A stretch of 64,000 nt of DNA, taken from positions 13,702,001-13,766,000 of the forward strand of contig JBHGNT010000016.1 of assembly GCA_043228905.1 (NCBI GenBank), given 5' to 3'. Position numbers and translations under genes: made by a program. A model generated the notes under the pieces. It was not told where the DNA came from, made no database searches, and worked only from the letters and a program-made list of their open reading frames with translations. This stretch comes from Azolla caroliniana (lineage: Eukaryota; Polypodiophyta). Below, piece after piece: positions 11,661 through 22,197 of the stretch (within the stretch, counting starts at the first letter, position 1; each line of letters opens with the position of its first letter).

Positions 11661-12179
11661 TTTAGCTAGTTTTTTGTGGGCAAATCATAAGGATCATTTA
11701 TGAAATTTTATGCTTTATTAGTTAAATACATGACATTTAAATACATGTCATTTAATTTATGAGAATGCTAAAAAATTTGAACTTTGGTTTCTAATGTAGT
11801 GGAACTTGGGGAACAATGCCCTCATCTAAACTCGACTTCAATGTCACCAAATTCCTGTTAGTCCTAAGTTTGAGTTCGAAATTCAAACAGATGGAGTACT
11901 CCGAGCATGATTGTAGACGAAGCTCCTACAACAGTGCAAAACTCTGATATCAACATTGCACCTTAAGAGCTACAACACACCACCAGTTCAATCCTCGTCT
12001 AGGTATGTATCAGTTACACATTAAAAAATCTTTTTTTGTCCATTTGTAATAATGGTAACTTTGTTGCGTGTTCATCTTTTATAAAAATCGATAAGGGTGA
12101 AGTCATTGGAGTCCCAAACAAGGATGTCTCAAAGATCGGGGTGTAGTAGTAGGTGTGTTTCTAATTCACAAAATTTTTG

Positions 12180-12660
12180 ATGAGGGTTAATTTCATACAT
12201 ATTTTAGATTAGGGTTTTTGATTTTTTAAGCGGTTGATTTCTGATTTCTGTTGAATATTTCAGATTTAGTGTTGGAATTTTGCATCAATTCACATTTCTG
12301 ATTTCAATGGTTGTGTCTCTGCAAACTTCCCCCAAACTTGATTTAGGATTTGGGTGAATGTGGCTGATTTTTTATTTTTGATTCTTCCCTACCAAATATG
12401 ATTAGGGTTGATTCCATACATATTTCAGATTAGGGTTTTTTATTAGGGTTTTTGATTAAGGTTTTTTATTATGGTTTCTAATTGTTTAAGTGGTTGATTT
12501 CTGATTATTGTCGAATATTTTAGATTTAGTGTTGGAATTTTGCACCAATTCACATTCCTGATTTCAACGGTTGTGTTTCTACAAACTTCCCCCAAACTTA
12601 ATTCAGGATTTGGGTGAATGTGGCTGATTTTTTATTTTAGATTCTTCCCTACCAATTATG
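12180..12660. repeat. Tandem duplication, about 220-260 bp
   Basis: 12180-12400 is repeated at about 12401-12660. Both copies run from GGGTT(A/G)ATT through TTAGTGTTGGAATTTTGCA to GTGGCTGATTTTTTATTT. The second copy has about 38 extra bases made of TTAGGGTTTTTGATT-like units. No open frame; it could be intron or leader of the remnant that follows. Confidence 0.75.
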
Positions 12661-12702
12661 GTTCTAAATACACACATCCCAGTAGAGCAGAGGTAACATG
12701 TA

Positions 12703-13770
12703 TTGATTTTTTATTTCAAGTGGTTCGTTCCTCCATATCCTAGAGTGTTGAACTTTGTAAAGTTTTGCGAGACAAAGCAGGACTTTAATGACATATATGG
12801 TCTGTGGCTAGAGGGTATTGACCTTGGTGTCCTAACAAATAAATTGATTAGTGATGTAGATTGGTTGTTGGTCTATAAAGGGCCTAGAGTGAAAGGCTAG
12901 GTGAAGCTCAACCATGTATGATTGGAACTGTATGACGACTACATGAGGCTCCACCAGAAAGTACATAAAGAGATCCCGATCAATAACGAGTTTTCTATTG
13001 CATTCGCCAGCGCTTTTGCATACGAGTATTGCAAAACAACGAAGGAAGCAACAAACCTTGAAATGTATAGGATAGGTTGGGCTATTTATGGTGAGGCATC
13101 GGTAGAACGATGATGCTAGAAGATGGGGAGCTTGCAACAAACAATGGCAAGATTCTGGAGCATGGGAGTTGATGATGCTACTGCCGACTCCTAGCAAACC
13201 TGCAAGTATACACCACACCGAAACACAGAAAAGCCAATGTCGATGATACAGGTGAGACATTGATTAGTTATATGCTGAAAAAATGTCCATCAATCCCATG
13301 AGACATTGAAGGCAACAAAGATTGATTTAGAGAAAGCAACATTGACTGCTACGATGGAGAGCAAAGTCACTTTGATAGTGACAACAATAAAAAATAAGAT
13401 TCAGGTAGCTATTTTTTTGCTAGTATGTAACATGTTATAAATAACTTGTACATGAAAATGTGCTTAGTAAGGCATTATGTGGAACAGGTTGCTCAACATG
13501 AGCTCGAAATTGAGGGGCCACTAGATCCCTAGAGGAAAATACAGTTGCAAATAGAGATCCAAGTTCTTTCAATGAACATGGATCTTCTAGGTGTAAATAT
13601 TGTTGTTGATTACAATTTGAAGAACCTCCAAGTAAGTTAATGATTCTTGTTTCTTGTTGTTCTATCTTCCAGGTTAAGTAATGATAAATCTGTAAATTTC
13701 TCGGCTATGTTCTAGGAACAAAACTCCCATCAAGAATAGGTAGTTAGTTGCCTTAAGAGCAGCTACATTT
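12703..13770 (+). pseudogene. Unknown exon-like remnants between the palindromic clusters
   Basis: Two open stretches (12703-12900 and 12922-13113) are in different frames and look coding, for example WFVPPYPRVLNFVKF and SIAFASAFAYEYCKTT. Later blocks near 13300-13405, 13490-13631 and 13713-13770 are bordered by splice-like signals: CAG/GTAGCT at 13405, CCAA/GTAAGTTAAT near 13631 and TTCTAG/GAACAA near 13715. This suggests a decayed intron-containing gene, perhaps a transposon gene since it sits between two repeat clusters. No domain is recognised and the strand is inferred from these signals only. Confidence 0.35.
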
Positions 13771-14049
13771 TGTGGAGGGGATGGTAAGGAGTAGACAAGA
13801 ATTGGACCTCAACATTCTTGCTCCCTTAGCAAACAACGGAGAGCCAGGCAACGATATATTGATTGTTCCAGCATGTTGCATTGCTTGCGTCTTAGACGTA
13901 GAGGACAAAACTGCTACTCTATTGGTACACCTACAACCATGCTAGCACACATACCATATCATTTATTTTCAATTTTCCTATCGCATTACTCTTGCAATAA
14001 AGCTCTCCCAGATGAGTGGAGAAAACTAACAGGTAAATTTCCTGCTTGT

Positions 14050-14770
14050 CTTTATGGTGTAGTAGCTAATTAGCTAAGTTGTATAAAGTGTGGTAGCTAT
14101 TTGGCTGTTATGGTTCAATAGTATAGTAGTTAATTAGCTAAGCAATATAAAATGTTTTAGCTAATTAGCTAATGTGGTAGCTAATTAACTACAACCATAC
14201 TTATGTACCATAGCTAATTAGCTACTGCCATACTTAAGTAGAATAGCTAATTAGCTATTGCCATACTTAAGTAAAATAGCTAATTCGCTACTACCAACCT
14301 ATAGTGTAGCAGCTAATTAGCTAAGTGGTAGCTAATTAGCTACTGCTAGTGTATAGTGTAGCAGCTAATTAGCTACTACTAACCTATAGTGTAGCAGTTA
14401 ATTAGCGACAAGGTAGCTAATAGGTAAGTGGTAGCTAATTAGCTACTACCATTCTTAATTAGAATAGTTAATTAGCTACTACTAGCCTATAGTGTAATAA
14501 CTAATTAGCTACCTTGTAGCTACTTAGCTACTACCATACTTAAGTAGAATAACTAATTAGCTAGGATGTAGCTAATTAGCTACTGCCATACTGACGTAGA
14601 ATACCTAATTAGCTACTACCAACCTATAGTGTAGTAGCAAATTGGCTACAAGATAGCTAATTAGCTACTATAATAGTAGAATAGCTAATTAGCTAAGATG
14701 TAGCTAATAAGCTACTGTGAATCTATAGTCTATTGGCTAATTAGCTAAGTAGTATCAAGAGTGGTAGGTA
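14050..14770. repeat. Palindromic TAGCTAATTAGCTA repeats, right cluster
   Basis: More than twenty copies of GTAGCTAATTAGCTA(C) and variants, separated by short linkers such as CTACCATACTTAAGTAGAA and CCTATAGTGTAGCAG. The core is self-complementary, so each unit can form a hairpin. Ends directly before the LTR of element 2. Confidence 0.85.
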
Positions 14771-14775
14771 ATTAG

Positions 14776-15436
14776 TGTTAAGGATCTATGTATCGATGGA
14801 GTAAGCTCCTCGATGTCGTGGCGAGATTCGGACCGGCGTATACCCTCTCGATGGCGAATCGGGCGGAGATGGTTGTCGGATACCTCTGAGCCTCACACTC
14901 ACTTAACGATTAGTAAATGATTGAGCATGATATCTTTCTCACTCTCTGAAGCTCTCTCTCATAGACAATAGGTTAATAGATCTAGACAATAAGAAGGAAG
15001 AGTATGTTTATTAACCCTCTTTACTAAGAGGTCTAGGACCAACAAGGAGAGAGATTAGTGTTCTCTAACTAAACACCTCACTAATCTCTCTTAAGCTCAA
15101 AGGTTACAGTATGCCGTTCCGGATCCGGACCGATCCCGAACAGGTGCGGATGGCACCGTTTTGTACTACAAACCGGAAACCTATTTAAAGGCCCGGATAC
15201 AATGTAATGAGGAGCGGATAATTAATGAAGCTTAGTGTTTTATCTCTTTGTGTTAATTGCCGTTCTGCATTCATTGTTATATCTTACGTGTGGGATTATT
15301 AAGGACGATCTTGCTAAGTAACTTAATTAAGTCGGATTAATTGTTGAGCCTAATCCTCTTGCCGTAACACCCCTTTGGTGAAGTGTCTTCCGTAGACACC
15401 CTGTGTTAGGCCATTGTCCGGCCCTAAGAGTTAACA
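14776..15436 (+). repeat. 5' LTR of element 2
   Basis: 661 bp, starting TGTTAA and ending TTAACA (perfect 6-bp inverted ends). It inserted exactly at the edge of the palindromic repeat cluster; the flank before it is ATTAG. Confidence 0.75.
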
Positions 15437-15443
15437 TAGTTTT

Positions 15444-15459
15444 TGGTGACCACGATTCC
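15444..15459 (+). other. Primer binding site of element 2
   Basis: TGGTGACCACGATTCC begins seven bases after the LTR. Its complement ends in CCA like a tRNA 3' end. Which tRNA is unknown. Confidence 0.55.
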
Positions 15460-15489
15460 TGTTTTTGCAGCGAACGACGGCATGAATGC

Positions 15490-17640
15490 ATGACTAGATC
15501 AATGCACGACCTGGTTACAGATCGAACTCGACGCCTTGCCGAAAGGCAAAGGAGACGTGAGGCTTTCCAGCAAGTGGCACAGGAAATTAGAGCGGATCGC
15601 TCGTTTTCCAACGTAATCCGGAGAGTAGCGGAGGAGTTCCTCTGGTTACAGCAAACATCGCACCCGGACGACGGCAGCAACCTAAGCAGCCTCCGGGAAA
15701 CCGAATCCCTTCTCCAGGCGTTGGCAAGCGGAGAAGGCGAAGCAGAAGCCTTTTTAGCGTATGAATCGGATTCTGAAGGGGGATACAACGGGCACACGAA
15801 CTACCGTAGCAGCAACGACACCTCGGGCGGACCGGAGGACGAAGGATCGGACACCTTACCGACACCGGAACCGGAAGTGCTAAGGCTGGAACCTCCGGAA
15901 CCAGAAGCAGAGGAAGAGCGACCTCCGACACCGGAAGTTGAGGAGGAGAGGCCTCCGTCACCAAAAGAAGAGGAAAGACCACCGACGTCAGAGAAAAACC
16001 AGGAACGACCATCAACACCACCAGCCCGCGCACCGATACCGGACGACGACATGTCGTTGCAGTACTCCAAGTATAGAGATGATCCGGACGCGGAAGCTCA
16101 TGTTCACGCCTTTGAACAGACATGGGAAGCAAACCATGTGTCCCAGCGACTGACCCCGGAGGAAGAGGAACGCTCTAAGATAGCGGAATTTGGCGTCCCA
16201 TTGGAGGGACCGTCAGCAAGATGGCGCCGGACGCAGGACCCGTCTACCATCACCACCTTCGCAGATTTAAAAGCTAAATTCTTGCATTTTTTCCAAAAGG
16301 AGGTGGACCAAACAGTAATGGTGGGCTTGTTTTATACCATCCGACAGGAGGCAGGGGAGAGCATTCCCCAGTTTGTCATCCGGTTTCAACGGATGCATAG
16401 TCAGCTTGCCCGCGCACCCCTAGAGGAGGAATTACGGACTATATTCCTAAATGCGCTCCAAGAACACCTATGCACGGTTTGCACGGTAATTGACTTCCGC
16501 GCAAGTACCATCGACCAGGTCATTGACCGGGTGAGAGAGATGGAAAAGACAAGCTCCTAGCTCACACTGGGAGCACTCCAACGGGCGTTACCGTCGGATG
16601 AAGACCTCCGGTTTCGGCAAGCAATACAGTGCACAACCTGCTTGAATTCCGGACACTCGGCACTAGAATGCACTATGAGGACACAATGTGTAATCTGTCA
16701 ATCCAAGGGTCATACGACGGATAGGTGCGAGTATAATCTATTGAACCGGCAAGCACCGCCCGTTCGACAAATAGAGCCAAGCAGCAGCCATGATGAAGAA
16801 GAGGAACACTGGTGGCGAATGGACCGATACCGACCGACACAGGATGTCCGGTATGGCGATCGACGGGAGAACGATGTCTGGTACGATGATCGACGAGATA
16901 ACTACGACCGGCACGATAGAAATGATCGGTACCGGGATTACAATAGAAGATACGAACATTACGACCAGGAGCACTCCCCCGGGTATCGTCGACAACGGGA
17001 GGAATACGGCAGATATAACGACCAACCTCATCAAGAGTACTGCAATAAGAAGAACTATAACAAAAAACGGCATTTCAAAAAAGGCGGCCAACCACGGGAT
17101 CCAGAACAAGGAGCTTCAAGCAGCCAACCGGCCCAAAACCCCGCGCTTGCCACAGGACCTGCCCCGGGTACAAAAAACAATGCCGAATCCAGCAATACCC
17201 GGAAAGCCTACTGCTACTACTGCCGACAGGAAGGCCATTATAGTAATCAATGCCCGGTGAAGAGCTATGACAAACGACCGATAGTAAATATGGTAGTCCC
17301 TGAAGTGGCAGATCTGCAGCAGGTGACCACAAGGTCGAAGGGCATGGCCAAGGAATGGGAGACGCAGGAGACCATCTGGAAGCAAGCGACGGAATGGGTG
17401 AAGAAAGCAAACGGGCAAAACGTAACAGACTTAGAGCGGCAAAAAGAGAACACCGTAGGGCTTGCCAGCGGCAGTCACTCCGAGAACGAGACATGGCAGG
17501 CGTTGCAAGAATGCCAGATTACGCTTCCACTAGGAAGACTCCCACAGCTCGTGCCAAGATTCACGGAAGGACTGAAGACAACCATGACGGAAGGAGAATC
17601 ATCACCGGCACCGGTACTCTTCTCGAATCCGGAGGAGCGA
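15490..17640 (+). pseudogene. Element 2 gag (one in-frame stop)
   Basis: Gag of a Ty3 element. The likely start is ATG 15490, since upstream codons in frame belong to the LTR and leader. The N-terminus is Arg/Glu-rich and is followed by a repeated Pro/Glu stretch (EEERPPTPE type, 15900-16030). The gag core lies at 16060-16550 (KIAEFGVPLEGPSARW). There are three CCHC knuckles: CTTCLNSGHSALEC, CVICQSKGHTTDRC and, after an Asp/Arg/Tyr-rich spacer (16800-17060), CYYCRQEGHYSNQC near 17212. A single TAG at 16558-16560 interrupts the frame, which otherwise continues unchanged; CAG to TAG is the simplest explanation. Confidence 0.8.
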
Positions 17641-19254
17641 CCAACGGTGGTGGACACCAACAGTCCGGTAATTACTGCCATTGTAAAAGGGAAAGAACTC
17701 CCCGGCACATGAATAGACGGAGGCTCCGGTGTGAATGTAATAAGCCTCCGGACGTGTGATGCCCTGGGAATCCACGAGTGGGAGCCGTGTCCGTTCTGGT
17801 TACGGATGGCCGATACAAGCTCAGTGCGGCCGACAGGATTAATACGAAAATTAGAAGTCACCGTTGGCGGCCATACATTTTACATCTCGGCAGTAGTGCT
17901 ACAATTACAGGCACAAGGCGCGTACCCGCTATTGCTGGGGCGGCCATGGTTGAAAACAACACATATCAAACAGAATTGGAGTAAAAATATAATTACCTTC
18001 TGGCGAGGAAAAGCCAAGGTATGTGTACCAACACAGCCAAGGACGAGCATTGGCAAGGAATGTACACCGTTGTATGCAGAGTGCGTCAACATGCTAGAAG
18101 GGTTAGCTGACGAAGAAGAAGCTCAGTACTTGCAGGAAAACCCGAAGATCGTACCCCTCTTCGAAATTCACATTGCCGAAGCAGTAGCACCATACTTACC
18201 GCAACCGGAAGAGACTGAAGCAGAACTGGATAAGGATGCAATCCGAGAGCTACGGCAAGTGCAGGAAGCGTTGGAACGGGAAATGGCCGTTTCACAGCGC
18301 GTAAAAGCGTCGCAACTTGAAGAGATGAACCTAGGGACCACGGACGAAGCAAAACTGGTGCACATCGCCAAGGAGATGAAGTCCGAAGACAAAACGACGA
18401 TGATCACACTTCTCACGGAATTTTGCGACGTGTTTGCCTGGTCATACGAAGACATGCGAGGGCTCGACCCTCAGTTATACCAGTATCAGATTCACTTGAG
18501 CAAGGACGCAAAACCAGTGGCACAAAGACGGTACCGGATGAATCCCAATTATGTTGCCAAAGTCAAGGAGGCAATCGACAAACTACTAAGAGCTGGCTTT
18601 ATCCGTCCGGTAAAGAAAGCGACATGGCTGAGCCCGATCGTAGTCGTACCGAAGAAGAACGGAAAAATTCGAGTTTGTGTGGACTACCGGAAACTCAATG
18701 CGGCTACAGTAACGGATGTGTTTCCACTTCCGTTCACAGATGGAGTGTTGGATGTTGTCGCCGGCCATGAGGTCTATAGCTTTCTAGACGGATTCAGCGG
18801 GTATAATCAGATCCGGATGCACCCCGACGACCAAGAGAAAACGGCTTTCGTCACCGAATGGGGGGTGTTTGTGGCCGTGGTGATGATGTTCGAACTCAAA
18901 ACCGCACCAGCAACATTCCAACAAATCATCATGGAAATCTTTGGTAAATATATCCCGGCTTTTATGCAGGTTTTCCTTGACAATTTCGCCGTCTATAGCC
19001 GGGAAGAGGACCATTTCCAGCACCTCCGTCTTTGTCTAGAAAAGTGTAGAGCGTACCGGCTAAGCTTGAATCAGGCGAAGTGTGTATTTGGCGTGTCCAG
19101 TGGAACCCTACTAGGACATATTGTGAGCAAGGAAGGCATTGCAGTCGACCCAGACAAAGTGAAAGCCATATTAGAAGCACCGGCACTAGCAACGGCAAAG
19201 GCATTGAGCCGGTTCTGGTGCCCGTTTCTGTTCACCTTGGTGTACCTGTCTTAA
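17641..19254 (+). pseudogene. Element 2 protease and partial RT
   Basis: In frame with gag after TGA 17710-17712. The protease motif is IDGGSGVNVIS (D-G-G rather than D-S/T-G), followed by YPLLLGRPWL. RT begins near 18430 (DVFAWSYEDM), with KVCVDYRKLN-type and FLDGFSGYNQI blocks. The catalytic box reads FLDNFAVYS near 18974, with the second Asp replaced by Asn (one G-to-A change), so RT would be dead. The family sequence ends near 19215 (ALSRF); the last residues to 19254 come from unrelated DNA. RNase H and integrase are missing. Confidence 0.8.
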
Positions 19255-19301
19255 GAAGTCGCGTTCGGGGAGGCGAAGGCGCTCAAGTTGGTCTGGGAGA
19301 G

Positions 19302-20052
19302 TTATCTTGCGGAAGCGTTCCTGACAACGTATGAAGGGGGGAGGGGTTCGACGCTGAACTTTGCACACAAGTAGCGGGTGAGGAACCACGCGAAATTGGC
19401 TGTCGATTTGGGCCGTGTGTGCCATTCTCGGACTCCATGGACAAGCTCATGAGCCCACTGGACCAGTTGCGGGTCATGTGCGCACTTGAGGTACTCGCTG
19501 GTGATACGGGCGGTGGCATCGGTAGATGCAGTGTCGCCGATTTGGGCAGTTGCGCTACAACGGTCGTGGAGATGGAAAGGGATTTCGGTGTAACGCCAAC
19601 CTTCACGTCCAGAATATTCAGCGTAGGCGGCAGGAATGATGCCGGGGACAACCCTAGGGGTCCTTGTGGTGCGGAAGGGGGCGCCATCAAGAGGTAAATG
19701 CAACGTAGCGCAAACGTCGGCTGCGGTAAACTGGAATGCGACAAGGGGGAAATCCGCGAAAGCCTGCATATTGACGTGGCCCTTGTCGGGGTTATACCCG
19801 GTGAGGAAGCGGTTGACCAGCTCGGGTAGGAAGCCCCACGGCCCGATCCCGAGGAAGAACTTGAAGCCAAGTCATGACAAGGTGGCGAACATGTTAGGTT
19901 CAAGGTACTTGAGCTGCGTGGCGGCCGTGGGAACCCGGTAAGTACATCGGGTGTTATTGAACACCGTTGTAATGACTAAGGAACCGCACCCTACGTCGGG
20001 GTAGTATGCGTGGAGGAGTTTGATGAATTGAGGAGACGTCATCGTTTGCAAC
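19302..20052 (-). pseudogene. Unknown protein, one premature stop
   Basis: A minus-strand frame from ATG 20042 to TAA 19304-19302 (247 codons) has a single TGA at 19874-19872, probably from CGA. A good splice acceptor (TTTTCCCAACAG, ending at 20053) stands just before it, so an upstream exon or leader is likely. The protein is aromatic- and His-rich, for example GFKFFLGIGPWGFLPELV and CAHDPQLVQWAHELVHG. I recognise no domain. It resembles in character the unnamed 'transposon proteins' carried by plant elements, but that is a guess. The neighbouring palindromic minisatellite (20387-20845) lies on its 5' side, and the gene ends about 90 bp from truncated element 2. Confidence 0.5.
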
Positions 20053-20124
20053 CTGTTGGGAAAAGATTAGTATAGTTAAATTCGGTGACGAATCCCGAGG
20101 GGTAGCAGGAGGGATATTGTTCGA

Positions 20125-20845
20125 TGGGTTAGCCCCTTCGAACATGTGTGGTTCTAGGAGTTGGGCTCCTCCGACAATGTGTGGTTCGAGTTAGGCTCCT
20201 CGAACAATGTGTTTTATTTATTATTTTCCTTCAATTCGTGTTCTTTAATTTATTTGTAATTCATTTACTTTACTTTTAAGTAAATCTAAATGTGATTTTC
20301 CCTCGTTTCCCCGTTTTTGGGAGGGAAGATATTAATGTTTGTTTTGAGTCACTATCTATTTACTTATTATGTCCAATTATCCTACCTCCTCGAACAATGT
20401 GCGGTTCGAGGAGTTAGGCTCCTCGAACATGTGTGGTTCGAGTAGTTAGGCTCCTCGAACAATGTGTGGTTCGAGCAGTTAGGCTCCTCGCACGTGTGTG
20501 GTTCAAGGAGTTAGGCTCCTCGAATAATGTGCGGTTCAAGGAGTTAGGCTCCTCGAACGTGTGTGGTTAGAGGAGTTAGGCTCCTCGAACAATGTGTGGT
20601 TCGAGGGGTTAGACTCCTCGCACGTGTGTGGTTCAAGGAGTTAGGCTCCTCGAAAAATGTGTGTGGTTTGAGGAGTTAGGCTCCTCGAAAAATGTGTGTG
20701 GTTTGAGGAGTTAGGCTCCTCGCACGTGTGTGGTTCGAGGAGTGAGGCTCCTCGAAGAACGTGTGGTTCGCGGAGTTAGACTGCTTGGACGTGTGTGGTT
20801 CGGGGAGTTGGGCTCCTCAAACACTATGTGGGTCCAGGAGTTAGA
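20125..20845. repeat. Hairpin-forming minisatellite, about 33-bp unit
   Basis: About 14 tandem units at 20387-20845 and two or three isolated ones at 20125-20212. Each unit has the form CTCCTCGAA-(CAATGTGTGG)-TTCGAGGAG-TTAGG, so its two arms are complementary. Loop variants ACAATGTG, CACGTGTG and AAAATGTGTG alternate. 20213-20386 between them is AT-rich with nothing recognised. Confidence 0.9.
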
Positions 20846-20849
20846 AGAC

Positions 20850-21110
20850 GAAAGAAGAAAGGAAGAAGAAAGAAGGAAAAAATAAAAAAATAAAAAAAAC
20901 GTAAAAAATAAATAACTAAAAATAATAATAATAATAATTCATAAATAATAAAAAATAATAAAAATAAAAAATAAAAAATAGAAAATAAAATAATAAAAAT
21001 CATAAAAATCATAAAAAATAAAAATAAAAATAAAGAATAATAGGCATTAAAAATAAGAAAATAAATAAATAAATAAATAAAAATATTAAAAATGAAAAAT
21101 AAACCACGGC
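20850..21110. repeat. A-rich low-complexity tract
   Basis: Almost pure A/T made of AAT and AAAAT units on the + strand. The long Phe/Leu-rich minus-strand frames here are artefacts of composition. Confidence 0.9.
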
Positions 21111-21499
21111 AACAAGGGGACAACCGAAGGGAAAGCGAGGCCGGGAGGGCAAGGAGTAATCGACGAAAAACATTCGAATACCAACGATAATTAAGAAACT
21201 GCGAGGTGGATAAGGTTGGCATACGGGCGGGAGGGCTGAATGGGGGCCCACGGGGGATGTGGTGAGGGATTGGGGAAATTAAGAGCTTTTGGGAAACCTT
21301 GAGGGGGCAAATGATGGGGGAGTGTCACTTGAGTATCGTGTGAGGTTCTGGGCCCGTCATGTTTAAGGACCCAGACCTGCGACATGTTTGTTAAGGGGAT
21401 GGGGAGGATTTGTGAAGCCTTTCTATGGGGTGTTTGGCCTCTCAGTTGTTTAGGCTTGTCGATTCCTATGGCTTTAACCTGGGCAAGATATAGGATTGA

Positions 21500-22110
21500 T
21501 GTGTGTGATTTTCGGTTGTCCCATGCGGGCGTGGTATGATCATGACTAGGGAGCCGACTTCGTTTCGGGACCCAAAAGCTAGTGGCACCTTTGTGCCAAC
21601 CTTGTGCAGTTGTGAGTGTCTTTTGGATTCACCAAATGGTAGGTTTTCCACAACGCCATCCATCCGCAAAAATAGTGTGAACGTTCACCCATTCCCGTTG
21701 TTTGGGTGTCTGCGTTCTGATGTTAGCGTTGCACTGGTCCTAGACGGCCGTAGGTGTTGGCATTTTGTTTGGTTGAGCAACTCTGCGCCTTGGGGTTCAC
21801 CGAGGTCCCATGCAGGGGTGGTCCGATCGCAAGCGGGGAGCCGGTTCCGTTTCGGGACCAAGAAGCTAGTGGTGCCATTGTGCCAACCTTGTGCAATTGT
21901 GAGTATTTTTCTGACTCGCCACACAACATGTTCCCCGCAGCGTGGGCTGTCAGCGAAAATTGCATGGACGTTCACCCATTCCCGTGGTTTGGGTGTCCGT
22001 GTTCTAATGTTAGTGTCGCGCTGGTCATGGACGGCTAGTGGGTGTTGGTGTGGTGTTTGTTTGGGCAACTCCACACTTTGGGGATCATCGAGGTCATTGG
22101 GATGTGATTT
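21500..22110. repeat. 287-bp tandem repeat, about two copies
   Basis: Unit landmarks recur at a 287-bp period: GGGAGCC...TTTCGGGACC at 21549 and 21836, and GCAACTC at 21777 and 22064. It lies between the end of the minus-strand pol of element 3 and the A-rich tract, that is in the 3' untranslated part of that element. Tandem repeats there are typical of the Tat group. 21110-21500 has no gene or repeat I can name. Confidence 0.85.
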
Positions 22111-22197
22111 GAGTGTTGTTGCGACAAGGTCCTTGGACTTCAGTCCATCTCCTGTGTCGATTACTGCCGTCAAAGGCATGTCGTCGACGCAACATCA

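Larger units (their letters stand above)
14776..19215 (+). mobile_element. Element 2: Ty3 LTR retrotransposon, 3' end missing
   Basis: 5' LTR, primer site, gag with three zinc knuckles, protease and most of RT follow in order. Similarity stops within RT near 19215, where sequence of opposite-strand character begins. RNase H, integrase and the 3' LTR are absent. Element 4 (36.7-42 kb) is an older copy of a related family, since gag and pol blocks match (KIAEFG, FAWS-E-, LLGRPWL-like). Confidence 0.8.

Noticed and set aside
11306-14775. Complete CACTA transposon
   Set aside because: Only a possible left end (CACTACAA) is present; no matching right terminus or 3-bp duplication and no recognisable transposase.
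15587-16132. Long minus-strand frames opposite gag of element 2
   Set aside because: Shadows of the Pro/Glu-rich gag repeat; no start context, domain or splice support.
20824-21222. Phe/Leu-rich minus-strand membrane protein
   Set aside because: It is the translation of an A/AAT-rich low-complexity tract.
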